Source: Penium margaritaceum (taxonomy: Eukaryota; Streptophyta; Zygnematophyceae; Desmidiales; Peniaceae). Taken from it: DNA of 25,516 nt. A program made the translations under genes and the position numbers. Below, piece by piece: positions 1-9,432 of the stretch; the first letter of the stretch is position 1; each line of letters starts with the position of its first letter. Under the pieces are notes generated by a model. It saw only the letters and a program-made list of their open reading frames with translations, made no database searches and was not told where the DNA came from. The stretch spans positions 5,398 through 30,913 of the forward strand of contig SZWC01023617.1 of NCBI GenBank assembly GCA_023375785.1, given 5' to 3'.

Positions 1-1179
1 GACTAAGTCATTGGAGATGTAAATAGGATGTTTTGTTAGAGAAACTTAACTCCACAAACCAGGCGAGTAGTATAATGCAAAACAAGGAGAGTTCAAGCTG
101 CGAACTTGAAAGTTTGCAATTTAGTCTTTGACACAAAAAACACACCACAGACTTTAGAGCAGAAGCTATTAACTATCACGACACGGTCTTTTTGGAGCTG
201 TAGGAACTGATCGCAATAACCTAATCACTAAGGTCCCGAGTAGCATTCCAACAAACTACTAGAAGAAGTCAATTGAGCCAAACCCATGTCTAAATCTGAA
301 ACTACTATTCAATATGATGCAGCAACATACATTAGGAAAAGAGAAGTATATAATAAACAAATCAAAACATGAATTTAGTTCAAATAACGTGCATAACAAC
401 GTGTGTTATGATTATGAATCATCCTTCAAGGTTCATTTACATTAAATATTATTCCTACACAAACATGATAAGGATGACATGTAAAAGGTTTCTTCCTGAT
501 TAAAGGAAATATTTGAAAATGGAATCATGTGAAATTAAAGTAATTTACCTCGTAACATGTGAATGATTCAAAGTATAATTAAGAGAAATGTATTTTTGTT
601 CAAAAATATTTCAAAACACACATAGGTTGCCATTTACGTTGATGAGGTACACGTGGAATTGTCTTCTCATATATGTAGGAAAGTTGTAGAAAAAGGTAAA
701 TATATAGGTAAATATATAGACATAGGTCTAGATAAAGATGTAAGTAAAGGTATATACATATACATTTAGATAAGTATATAGATATAAATATGGATAATGA
801 TAGTGATATAGTAATAGATATATACAACAATATATATATATATATTGTTGAACAGGAAGGGTGGAGGGGGGTGTTGTAGGAGAGAGGACGGAGGACAGTG
901 GAGGAGAGTGCTGGTGGGTGATGCGAGGGCTAAGTGTCTGCTCGACACTTTGCCGCCACCAAGAGCTGGGTGCCTCTCGCATCTGTGCGGAGGGAGAACT
1001 CTAGAGAGCTGTGAGGGGGTAGAGTTCTTGGGAGTTGTGAGGGGGGATCGAGGCGAGGGGAGTAGGCTGGGGCGGTTATCCAAAACCACCCCAGAGTTTG
1101 AATGGAACGGAAGTTTGAATGGTTTTTGCAAATAATGAGAACACAGAGTGAGCGTGCCTGACCCCTATGGAGTCGCGTG
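1..1179. repeat. 1.18-kb direct repeat, copy 1
   Basis: This segment recurs at 1684-2864 with about 14 substitutions and small indels by eye, roughly 1.2%. It contains AT-rich sequence, a degenerate TATAGA/GATA-like microsatellite (about 700-850), and a G-rich stretch (about 850-1135). It ends immediately before the single N at 1180. The G-rich part is open in several frames on both strands, but those translations are low complexity (Ser/Pro-rich or Gly/Arg-rich) and match no family I recognise. I see no supported gene here. Confidence 0.95.
825..850. repeat. Perfect 26-bp AT palindrome
   Basis: CAACAA followed by alternating TA and then TTGTTG forms a perfect palindrome at the end of the degenerate AT microsatellite. 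The second copy of the large repeat has the same palindrome lengthened by one TA unit. This is typical of a hypervariable AT-rich site able to extrude as a cruciform. No function is implied. Confidence 0.9.
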
Positions 1180-1180
1180 N
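1180..1180. other. Single ambiguous base (assembly join)
   Basis: A lone N follows copy 1 of the 1.18-kb repeat. The sequence after it (tcaaggcg) differs from what follows the same point in copy 2 (tcactgct). This indicates a contig join and not a miscalled base. Confidence 0.85.
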
Positions 1181-1683
1181 TCAAGGCGTGGTGTGCGTAA
1201 ACTAAGGTGGCGCAATATTTTCCCATTTTACCAAGGCATGCATGTGGGGAAGAACAAAGCAAGCATCCCCTGATTTGGAGAAATAGTGTGCCCCCTTACC
1301 TGGCCCAAAACACTACGCCACTTACCAGCTAAATATCTGTGTTTTGCCTCTCGGGTGTTGACTCACGACATTTTCACCTCATACCCAAAAAATTCCTTGA
1401 AATCGCCAAAGAACGTCATTTTCAGCAAACCCACCTCGTAAATTTCAGGGGTTGTGGATTTTATTAAGGTTCAGGTACCCTTCACGCCCCGCGGTAGTGG
1501 GGCCTGAGAGGTTCCCTTTCAACAAAATGGGGAGTTTGGTCTCCCAATGTTTTTCGCACGTGCAAAAACATTTTTTGGAGAAGCAGCGAAGACCTAATCC
1601 ACGTCAGTGTACCGTGACCTAGTATAGAAACACATCTCTTAACTTTGGCGACTTAAACTGCATCACCAGTCGCCACGGGCTCA
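1181..1683. other. Gene-free spacer with a short repeat module
   Basis: No ORF in this stretch resembles a known protein. It contains one copy (1446-1555) of a module that recurs near 5300 and 5432. If the N at 1180 marks an unmerged overlap, this 503-bp stretch should also exist just left of the window. Confidence 0.6.
1446..1555 (+). repeat. Dispersed module copy 1 (GCGGTAGTGGGGCC core)
   Basis: The order is GGGGTTG, a TTTTATT stretch, the exact core GCGGTAGTGGGGCC at 1491-1504, GTTCC-CTTT, then GGGGAG and a closing C-run. The same order and spacing occur at 5297-5403, with the 14-bp core exactly conserved. This points to a common mobile or LTR-like origin. No coding frame is conserved. 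Confidence 0.7.
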
Positions 1684-2864
1684 TGACTAAGTCATTGGAG
1701 ATGTAAATAGGATGTTTTGTTAGAGAAACTTAACTCCACAAACCAGGCGAGTAGTATAATGCAAAACAAGGAGAGTTCAAGCTGCGAACTTGAAAGTTTG
1801 CAATTTAGTCTTTGACACAAAAAACACACCACAGACTTTAGAGCAGAAGCTATTAACTATCACGACACGGTCTTTTTGGAGCTGTAGGAACTGATCGCAA
1901 TAACCTAATCACTAAGGTCCCGAGTAGCATTCAAAAAACTACTAGAAGAAGTCAATTGAGCCAAACCCATGTCTAAATCTGAAACTACTATTCAAAATGA
2001 TGCAGCAACATACATTAGGAAAAGAGAAGTATATAATAAACAAATCAAAACATGAATTTAGTTCAAATAACGTGCATGACAACGTGTGTTATGATTATGA
2101 GTCATCCTTCAAGGTTCATTTACATTAAATATTATTCCTACACAAACATGATAAGGATGACATGTAAAAGGTTTATTCCTGATTAAAGGAAATATTTGAA
2201 AATGGAATCATGTGAAATTAAAGTAATTTACCTTGTAACATGTGAATGATTCAAAGTATAATTAAGAGAAATGTATTTTTGTTCAAAAATATTTCAAAAC
2301 ACACATAGATTGCCATTTACGTTGATGAGTTACACGTGGAATTGTCTTCTCATATATGTAGGAAAGTTGTAGAAAAAGGTGAAAATATAGGTAAATATAT
2401 AGACATAGGTCTAGATGAAGATATAAGTAAAGGTATATACATATACATTTAGATAAGTATATAGATATAAATATGGATAATGCTAGTGATATAGTAATAG
2501 ATATATACAACAATATATATATATATATATTGTTGAACAGGAAGGGTGGAGGGGGGTGTTGTAGGAGAGAGGACGGAGGACAGTGGAGGAGAGTGCTGGT
2601 GGGTGATGCGAGGGCTAAGTGTCTGCTCGACACTTTGCCGCCACCAAGAGCTGGGTGCCTCTCGCATCTGTGCGGAGGGAGAACTCTAGAGAGCTGTGAG
2701 GGGGTAGAGTTCTTGGGAGTTGTGAGGGGGGATCGAGGCGAGGGGAGTAGGCTGGGGCGGTTATCCAAAACCACCCCAGAGTTTGAATGGAACGGAAGTT
2801 TGAATGGTTTTTGCAAATAATGAGAACACAGAGTGAGCGTGCCTGACCCCTATGGAGTCGCGTG
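1684..2864. repeat. 1.18-kb direct repeat, copy 2
   Basis: Near-identical to 1-1179. Differences include a 2-bp indel near 1932, one extra TA in the palindrome, and scattered substitutions. Unlike copy 1 it runs on without an N into unique sequence at 2865. Confidence 0.95.
2508..2535. repeat. Perfect 28-bp AT palindrome (copy 2)
   Basis: Counterpart of 825-850 with one more TA unit and the same CAACAA and TTGTTG flanks. Confidence 0.9.
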
Positions 2865-3759
2865 TCACTGCTCACGTGGTTGGCCACAAAGCGTGGTGAA
2901 GAACAAAGAGTGCATGCAGGTCGCTCGGGTAACATACCGAGCGTAGCCCAAGAAACACGCACACAGCGTGACATATGTCTCGCTGGAACATTACACGCAT
3001 GGCCCAACAGGGAAGGCTACAGCAAAGGTAGAACGTGTAGGAGTAATCTAGGCTCACTAACAAAAGGAGCGAAAAACATTTGCTACTTAATACGGTAGCA
3101 CAAGTAAGGACAGGTGGCACAAGTAGAAAGCTTGAATACCACGGCACTAGTTGTAGCGAGCCGAGTGAGAAGACTGGGAGTGAAGAAGTGCACACCGCCA
3201 GAATAGAGAGGAGGTACCGCACTAGAGGCACCAACGATACCCCAATGCACGGGGCCCGTCGAGGGGACCTGCCCGCACGATGCCAGAAGCACCCAGCCAG
3301 GAGCACCCCCAGAAGCACCCGACCAGGTGCACAACACCAAAATCACCCCACCAGAAGCACCCCATGTGAAGCTCCAAACCAGCCACCAGATCCAACCACC
3401 CGAGGCTACCTGTCCGGCTACGAGCGCCCCCAAGAGAAAGCGCCACAGCAGAAGAGTCAAGGACCTGCCTGGCACCGACTAGAGGTACAAAGCAGAGGGG
3501 CAGAGGGTGTAGGGGAGGGGGGAGAAGGGGGGAATGATACAGAGGCATGGACAGAGGCCAGATGGGTGGGGCGAGCTGACGGCGAGGTAGACCAACAGGG
3601 AAAGCCTACACGAAGCAGAGGGGAAGGGGAGAAAAGAAGAGAAGAGAAGGCCCCGGAGAGACACTCATTAAGAAGATGACCATACGAAACTGGCAAGAAA
3701 CAATGGAGAGTGGAAAGACAAGGAGAGGGAGGAGAATCATTCAGCCAGGGGAAGGGTGC
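2865..3759. other. Gene-free stretch beside the copia remnant
   Basis: I see no supportable gene. The longest open frame (3080-3679, plus) is a Gly/Arg/Glu/Pro-rich low-complexity translation. About 3285-3370 contains imperfect short repeats of the type AGAAGCACCC. Read on the minus strand this stretch lies downstream of the copia RNase H remnant and is pyrimidine-rich. It may contain that element's 3' untranslated region or a decayed LTR, but no TG...CA ends or target duplication could be identified. Confidence 0.5.
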
Positions 3760-4400
3760 CAAGACCGATCGCGATGATGCTAGAGGCAAAGGCGAGCTGG
3801 TGAAGGGCCTCGGTGAGAACGTCAACAACTTAAGACTCCGTGACGATGAATTGCAGGGTAACATTGCCAGTGTCGACTACGTTGCGTACGTATTGGTGCT
3901 TGACATTGATGTACTTCGTACGATGGTGAGGTGGAACGGTGTTTGTGGTAATTTCCAGACCGCTCTCTCTATCTGATAGAGAGGCACAGGCGGTGTGGGG
4001 AGACAGAACCTGCCAAGGAGGCGATGGAATCACACAGCCTCAACGGTGGTGCCACCCAAGGCCATGTACTCTGACTCCTCTAAGCTGCAAGCAATACAAC
4101 CCTGCTTGTCGCTACGCCAAGAAACGGTAGCAGTACCAAGAAGGAAGATGAAGCCACTACCACTCCGAGCATCCACGTCGCAGGCGTAGTCACTATCGGT
4201 GTAACCCTCAAGAAGGAGCACGCCAGATGCGGCCGGAATGACGGGCCAGCCCGGGCAATCCCTGTGACATACCGCAAGCCATGTGCAGCCGCACAAAGGT
4301 GTGCTGTGCGGGACTCCCGAGCGTATTGAGTAAGGACATTCACCACACAGGCGATGTTCTTAAACGGGTGGTCCCAGCCAGGTACATGAGCATGTTAACA
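3760..4400 (-). pseudogene. Ty1/copia polyprotein remnant: end of RT plus RNase H
   Basis: This is the C-terminal end of a Ty1/copia polyprotein, which normally copies element RNA into DNA and degrades the RNA strand. Around 4360-4390 the minus strand encodes MLMYLAGTTR, the usual end of copia RT. A VNVLTQYARESRTAHL stretch (in one frame, from 4346) follows, and then in another frame the RNase H motif YTDSDYACDVDARSGSG with SLEESEYMAL (4030-4296). A third piece (3830-4033) has LSDRESGL and HRTKYINVKHQYVR, the typical C-terminal RNase H end. The acidic residues expected for catalysis are visible, but at least two frame changes and internal stops break the ORF. Gag, protease, integrase and most of RT are absent. 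The assignment to copia rests on several motifs in the correct order. Confidence 0.9.
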
Positions 4401-4616
4401 ACGGTGCTTCATGCCACAACGATAGGACTCAAGAGCCAAAGTAACTTTCCCGTGGTTGAAAACCACTGCCAAGACTTCTCCAACGTCTGGGGGGAAACAA
4501 GCCATGCTCTTGGAAAGACGCAAACAGCTACGAAGCAAGCAGCGGTGTGACATCATAGCAACGATGTAATCAGCACTTGCAATTGCTTCCTACTCAGCTC
4601 AGCAAACATAAAACAA

Positions 4617-4925
4617 TGTGGACAAGACTTTGCAAAGCTCAAACCCCAATGGTTGGGCCCATTTTAAGATCGAGCAAAAAAACAACTCTGGTCTTCGCTC
4701 GACTTTGCCTACGAGAGAGCATGGAAATCCACCCAGTCTTCAACTTCAACAAGATCAAGCACTGCAAGGACCCTATCAAGAACTTTCTTGGCAAAGATGT
4801 CGCCCCTCCACCTCCAATTCAAGTGGGTGGGGATTTTCCTACGTGATATAAGGCATCCTTGGATATCAAAGCCATGGAGAACTGCCAAGTATTTGGTCAA
4901 GTTGAATGGCTACAACACCTCTTAT
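4617..4925 (+). pseudogene. Ty3/gypsy (family 2) integrase C-terminus and chromodomain, left half
   Basis: The plus-strand translation contains ESMEIHPVFNFNKIKHC, which matches the integrase C-terminal SMxIHxVFHxSxLKxY motif and is homologous to 22595-22745 of the family-2 element in this window. After a proline run it changes frame and continues into a chromodomain start with the KYLVKLNGY core (about 4887-4915). The homology stops at 4925 within the chromodomain and resumes at 17111. Chromodomains of this class bias integration toward marked chromatin. Everything 5' of 4617 is missing. Frame changes and a stop show that it is dead. Confidence 0.85.
4918..4925 (+). repeat. 8-bp target-site duplication, left copy
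   Basis: CCTCTTAT here is repeated exactly at 17103-17110. Removing the block between them together with one copy gives 27 nt between the conserved GGCTAC and TACG of the chromodomain. The uninterrupted family-2 copy (about 22880-22915) also has 27 nt between those points. Confidence 0.8.
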
Positions 4926-5296
4926 CATTTATGGTTAATGGTTAATCACCTCTAAAAGATACACCATTCATACAGTGTACATGTCAAATGTATGCCTTTG
5001 GAAATTTCATGGTACCTTCATGGACGTTACATTATAATTTACTTTACTACGTATGTTCATACATATAAGCATGTATTCGTATGCTTAAACATGCAAACAT
5101 CCTTGTAAGACTTGTAATTAAATTTTCAACACACAACAAGAACCATGCTTTGTTTTTCCACAACTCCATTTACAATTTGCTTATCCAGACGTACATTTGT
5201 CCTTAGACCTTAAAAGTAATACTATTGTAAGGACTAACAGTGTGTATTTTTGGATGCAGAACTCAACAGAGACACAATTGACACGATCTTTCATTC
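4926..5296. other. AT-rich left end of the insertion, no gene
   Basis: AT-rich sequence with tandem GGTTAAT at the outer edge, several ATG/CAT-rich hexamers (catacatataagcatg-like), and no ORF with recognisable similarity. It corresponds in inverted orientation, loosely, to the right end at 16990-17102. Confidence 0.5.
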
Positions 5297-5403
5297 TGGG
5301 GTTGAGGGTTTTATTCTTTTGCTTGCCCGGGCTCCTGCTGAGCCCTGCGGTAGTGGGGCCCAGCATGTTCCTTTTTATCGTAGGGGAGGATTTTGTACCC
5401 CCC
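5297..5403 (+). repeat. Dispersed module copy 2 (GCGGTAGTGGGGCC core)
   Basis: Same architecture as 1446-1555. The exact 14-bp core is at 5347-5360, followed by GTTCC-TTTT, then GGGGAGGATTTTGTACCCCCCC. A third partial copy of the GGTTCCCTTTTAT...GGGGATT half follows at 5432-5466. Confidence 0.7.
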
Positions 5404-5431
5404 CACTCAAAAGAATAGCACACCTGGAATC

Positions 5432-5466
5432 AGGTTCCCTTTTATGAAAGAGGGGATTCTGGGATC
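5432..5466 (+). repeat. Partial third copy of the module
   Basis: AGGTTCCCTTTTATGAAAG followed by AGGGGATTCTGGGATC matches the second half of the modules at 1510-1545 and 5366-5400. It lacks the GCGGTAGTGGGGCC core. Confidence 0.5.
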
Positions 5467-5471
5467 TAACA

Positions 5472-5656
5472 CACGGATCCACACCCAGCCCAATGAATGA
5501 GGTATTCCCTAACGATCTATTACAATAAAAAATCCATGATTGTCGATTGCTACGTATTCCCTCACGGATTCTTGGATCCCCACCCGGCCCAATGAACGAG
5601 GTATTCCCTCACGGATTCTCGGATCCACACCCAATCCAATGAACGAGGTATTCCCT
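5472..5656. repeat. 47-bp tandem repeat array, about 2.8 units plus spacer
   Basis: Units at 5563-5609 and 5610-5656 are 47 bp each (CACGGATTCT, then GGATCC, CACCC, CAATGAACGAGGTATTCCCT). A 39-bp unit lacking 8 bp lies at 5472-5510. The 52-bp spacer ends in a fragment (GTATTCCCT) of another unit. The array lies just beyond the integrase stop region of the family-1 gypsy on its 3' side, where a 3' untranslated region would be expected. Confidence 0.85.
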
Positions 5657-5754
5657 AACAATGTGCGACCGAAGAGTACGCTCTCGGTGCTAGAGTGGGC
5701 GAAGAACCTCGTATTGGCCATAGGTAGTAAGGAACCGTGGTGGTGGCTGAACAA

Positions 5755-6940
5755 TTCCCTCTGTCGTGTATGGAGTCGACAGGCTCACATGAAGCACGTC
5801 ATGTATCTTCATACTCGGCGAAAGTAGCAATCAGTATGCCACTGGCCCGATGCGTGCAATGATGGAAAACAGCCCAATCCACTTTGGTAGAAGTTTTCAT
5901 GCCCCTGGTGACTCCAGCCGAATATTCTTAGTGCTAAGCAGAACTTTGTCACCGATGTCAAACAAGACCTCACGGTGACTTCTGTCGGCATATACCTTTT
6001 GTCGTTGCCGAGTAGCTTAAAGGTGACCTTTTGCCTCCTGTAACAAGGCGTTTATGCGCTCGGCAAAGGCTTAAGAAGAAGGAACCTGTCCTCCTACACT
6101 GCGACTCTTCACCAATAAAGAGGGTACCACTGGATGCCAACCACTGTTCAACACAAACGATAGGAAATGTGTAGACTCGTTCACCAAGTTATTCACTGCA
6201 AACTCTGCCGGTGCTAGGAATCTGTTCCAGTCATGCATGGCACGGTCCACGTACATGTGGAACATTTGTTCTAAAGTGTGGTTTATGCACTCTGTTTGTG
6301 TGTGACATTGGGGGCGAAATGTTGTCCACATTTACAACTCACTACCAAAGTACTCGTGCATCTTTTGCCAAATATTACTAGCAAATATTTCATCTCGATC
6401 GGGGATAATACACAACGGCAAGCCATGGTACTTATGACACCCTCAAAGATGAGATGTGCCGTATCCTCTGCGTTCACATTAGTGGTTGTAGGAATAAAAT
6501 GTGCCATCTTTGTCAGAAGATCTACAACCACTAGTATTGCATCATGGCCACGCGCCGTGTCCGGAAGAACAGCAATGAAGTCCATGCAGACGCACTCCCA
6601 TGGAGTCCCAGGAATGGGAAGTTTTTGAAGGAGTCTAGCAGGCTTCTGGTTACTAGCCTTATTTTTAAGATGGGTTGCATGTCATGTAATACTTACGGAC
6701 ATCGACACTCCACCCTAGCTACCAATAGTGGTCCGAGAGTGCCTGTCCGGTCTTCTGAGGTCCCACATGACCTACGACCGGTGAATAACGGAACTGGAAG
6801 ATAATCTTTATGAAAAGGTCTCCCGAGTTTGGCACAAAGACTTGTTCTCCGTACCAGAATATTCCTGCAGCCTCCACCAATCCATACTTGTCCAGAGTTT
6901 GAGAGTCTTAAAACCAAGAATCGACACAAAATCCCATCCG
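5755..6940 (-). pseudogene. Family-1 gypsy integrase
   Basis: Integrase inserts the element's cDNA into the chromosome. In order on the minus strand there is a decayed H2C2 zinc-binding region (VVGHVGPQKT, 6740-6790, and KPARLLQKLPIPGTPWE, 6600-6650). The catalytic core start MDFIAVLPDTARGHDAILVV with VDLLTKMAHFIPT (6500-6585) follows. A second core segment has a DRDE-containing stretch (about 6390). Then come TQTECINHTLEQMF (6250-6310) and the C-terminal part with GDKVLLSTKNIRL and MKIHDVLHVSLSTPY (about 5775-5970). The core carries the expected first Asp. Frame changes occur between the zinc finger and core, within the core and before the C-terminus, and there are several stops. No chromodomain is visible after the C-terminus, unlike family 2. 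Confidence 0.9.
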
Positions 6941-7177
6941 GATTCTGTTCACAAAACCGTTGTAATGGATAATCTTTTGTGGTAGTTGCCGTAGAGGTGC
7001 AAGAGGATGTGGTGTTTAAAATGTTGCTGTTGCAATGGCCATAAATTACCCACCAACCTCGTTTGTTGCATCAACTTCCATAGGCTATCGGCTTAGTGGA
7101 TCGGCCACATTGATGCGTCTTGATCGATATTCCCATGTGAACGAGAATCGGCTCAGGTATTCACACCAACGTGCCTT

Positions 7178-7440
7178 TCATCTTGACCGGTTCGGTTGCA
7201 TTTGGAAAAAAACCAATAGGTTATGGTTGGTCACGACCGTCACACCCCCTTCAACACCCTTGAGGTAGCAACGCCACATCTTGAAAGCGTGTACTATCGT
7301 AAGGAGCTCTTGATCCCCAGTCATATAAAGCGTTTCCGCGAGGATGAGCTTCCGGCTCTCATAAGCAACTGGGTGACCGTTCGGCATGAGGACGGCTCCG
7401 AGTCCTACTACCGACGCATCACATCAAACCTTCCATGGTT
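7178..7440 (-). pseudogene. Family-1 gypsy RNase H domain
   Basis: RNase H removes the RNA template during reverse transcription. The minus strand shows CDASVVGLGAVLMPNGHPVA (first catalytic Asp present), YESRKL, the LLTIVHAFKMWRCYLKG helix, and VTNHNLLVFFQMQPN. The last piece has TNH where gypsy elements normally have TDH, so an acidic residue is lost. An in-frame TGA at 7424-7426 lies between the RT connection and the first Asp. It follows directly on the RT reading. Confidence 0.9.
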
Positions 7441-8510
7441 GCGATGGATCCAGAAGAGCTAGGAAGAGCGCTGTGGATAGAAGCTCTTTGACTTTGAAAA
7501 AAGGGTTCTCGCAATCAAATGTCCATCCCCAGTGTACGCTTTTTCGCGTGAGCCTGGTTACCGGTGCTACCAGGGTCGAATACCCTTGCATAAACCGTCA
7601 AAAGTAGTTTGCTAGGCCGAGGAAAGAATCTTTCCAATATTTTCTGGGTAAGGCCAATCTACAACGGCTTGGATCTTTCGTGGGTTGACACGGATGCCGT
7701 CCTTGCCGACGATGTGTCCAATGTATTCAAGCTCATCTTGTGCAAACTTGCACTTGCTCGGTATTGCATAGAACTTCTATTCCCAAAGGTTTGTGAGGAC
7801 TTCGCGCAGATGTTCTACGTTCTCTTCCATTAATTTGGAGAAAACCAGGATGCCGTCCAGGTAAACCAAGACAAACTAACAGAGTTGCTTCGTGAATGTT
7901 CGGTTCATTTCTCATTGGAAGCTTGCCGGGGCATTTTTAAGCCCGAAGCATAAAACTCAAAACTGATAGTGTCCTAGTGTCCTGTGTATTGTAAATTCGG
8001 TTTTGGACACATCATCTTCCGTGATGTGGATTTGATGGTACCCTTCAGACAAAACCAATGATGAGAATACTTTTTCCCCTTGGATTTGGTCAAAAAGGTC
8101 CTCAATTCATGGTAAGGAGAATGATTTATTTATCGTCAGCTTGTTCAACGCCCGGTAATCCACGCACATGCGCAAACCACCGTCTGTTGTTTTCACAAAA
8201 AGGATCGGCGCACCGTACGGTGAGCTACTTGGCTTGATCCATCCTTTTGCAAGGTACTCTTTGATATTGCGTTCTGCCTCTCGCCTTTCTGCTAGACTAA
8301 GGTGATACATGTGTTTGAATGGAGGAGTCGCCTCTGGTTACAGCGTAATCGTGTGGCCCATGTGTCTTTCTGGTGGAAGCCCAGCCGGTTGGTCTTTGAA
8401 TACATCCGACAACTCTGCCAATAAAGGTTTGATCTTTTTTGGGGTGTCTTCCTTCATGTTGTCCTCCACTTTTTGCAGCTAAGCCACGAAGTATCGACAA
8501 CCTTGTCGGA
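7427..8510 (-). pseudogene. Family-1 gypsy reverse transcriptase
   Basis: This would copy element RNA into DNA. The N-terminal side has DQPAGLPPERHMGHTITL (about 8360-8430), then [20 protein letters not shown] with [20 protein letters not shown] (8150-8290), YHQIHITEDD (about 8015-8050), FGLKNAPASFQ (7915-7950), the catalytic loop at 7852-7863, CKFAQDELEYIGHIVGKDG, and YxRFMQGYSTLVAPVTRLT (7545-7605). The catalytic YxDD reads YLDG, a loss of the second Asp. One reading frame runs from 8310 to 7615 and contains stops at 8107-8109, 7957-7959, 7912-7914, 7876-7878 and 7777-7779. A frame change near 7630 and a further TGA at 7598-7600 follow. Confidence 0.93.
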
Positions 8511-8599
8511 TACGTCTCTTTACCTGAATCGTAGACAAGCTAGCATGGACTTTGAGTTGGTTTGGTGACAATTCCGTACACGAAATCAATGTAAAGCGA

Positions 8600-9182
8600 C
8601 ACAGTCCTTTTCAGAGGATCAAACGTCTTGATTCAAAGCACATTGAAGCCTTGCTTTCACGGAACGAGGGATTACCTAGCACCACGTCAAACGGGTCAGG
8701 AAGGTTGAGTACCTTCAATGTGACACTCTGTGTGTACCCTTGAATACAGTTTTTTGCTTTACAAGTACCGATCATGGTACCGTACGGTTTTCACCAACGA
8801 CAACTATGCCATTCGATGGCTCATACTTTAGGCCAACCTGTTGGGTAAAGCCAAGGCTAACAAAGGAGTCATCTCCTCCAGTGTCAACAAGTAAGTTCAC
8901 GGGAGCACCAGCAAGGTGTCCTTTGAACTGCATCGTCATGTTGCCTCCACTCTTCTGAGTGAACAGGCTCGATGATGGCAAGCCGAGTATGTGATAAACA
9001 CAGAATCTAGATGGCGGATGCCACAGCTTCCATGATTCACCTACTCGAGTCCACATCTTGTGGGCACGTGTGAATTTGGCTAGTACCTTCGAGTCTATAA
9101 GTTTCACTGGGTCAAAACCTTTGACTAAAGGTACCGCAAACGTGATTGAACTCATCGCTTTGAGTGTGTTTGCTTCAATCAC
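8600..9182 (-). pseudogene. Family-1 gypsy aspartic protease
   Basis: This would cleave the Gag-Pol polyprotein. The open stretch at 8772-9182 ends with VNLLVDTGGDDSFVSLGF, where retroelement proteases have DTGAxxSFxS. The DTG triad is intact although the next residues are unusual. Beyond a stop at 8772 the frame continues with a YTQSVTLKVLNLPDPFDVVLG segment (about 8640-8710), the conserved beta-strand and LG flap of the fold. About 85 residues before the active site resemble no family I can name and may be the Gag-Pol linker. Confidence is high for the family. The exact N-terminus is unclear. Confidence 0.85.
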
Positions 9183-9396
9183 TGTGTTACATAATCCTTA
9201 CACACTGGTTGGTGTCGCCACCACTTAGCAGCTTTAGTCATGCATCTCGTCCTGTGATGCAAGATTTAGTGGAAATTGTCGATCGGCAAGTTTATAATGA
9301 GGTTCAATTAGTTGGTAGAAAATAACAGAGAAGTTTGAGCTCGTCAAAAACTCAAATTGGTAGACATCCTTAAATCCGCATTCGTGATCCAGTTTT

Positions 9397-9432
9397 ACCC
9401 CTGAGTGGTCCCCACTAACGTCACTCAGGGGT
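9397..9432. other. Perfect 11-bp stem-loop at the gag end
   Basis: ACCCCTGAGTG (9397-9407) and CACTCAGGGGT (9422-9432) are exact inverse complements around a 14-nt loop. The stop codon of the zinc-knuckle frame (TGA, 9425-9427 minus) lies inside the stem. The position between gag and pol suits a translational control structure, but that is inference. Confidence 0.8.

Noticed and set aside
2283..2816. 177-codon minus-strand ORF in the 1.18-kb repeat, also partly in copy 1
   Set aside because: The C-terminal half is a translated AT microsatellite (Ile/Tyr/Leu runs). In copy 1 the frame is broken by a change in TA number, so it is not maintained.
3080..3679. 199-codon plus-strand ORF
   Set aside because: Low-complexity Gly/Arg/Glu/Pro-rich translation with the opposite strand equally open. 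No domain and no conserved motif.
5472..5656. CRISPR-like array
   Set aside because: Two adjoining units with no unique spacers and a eukaryotic transposon setting. It is an ordinary tandem repeat.
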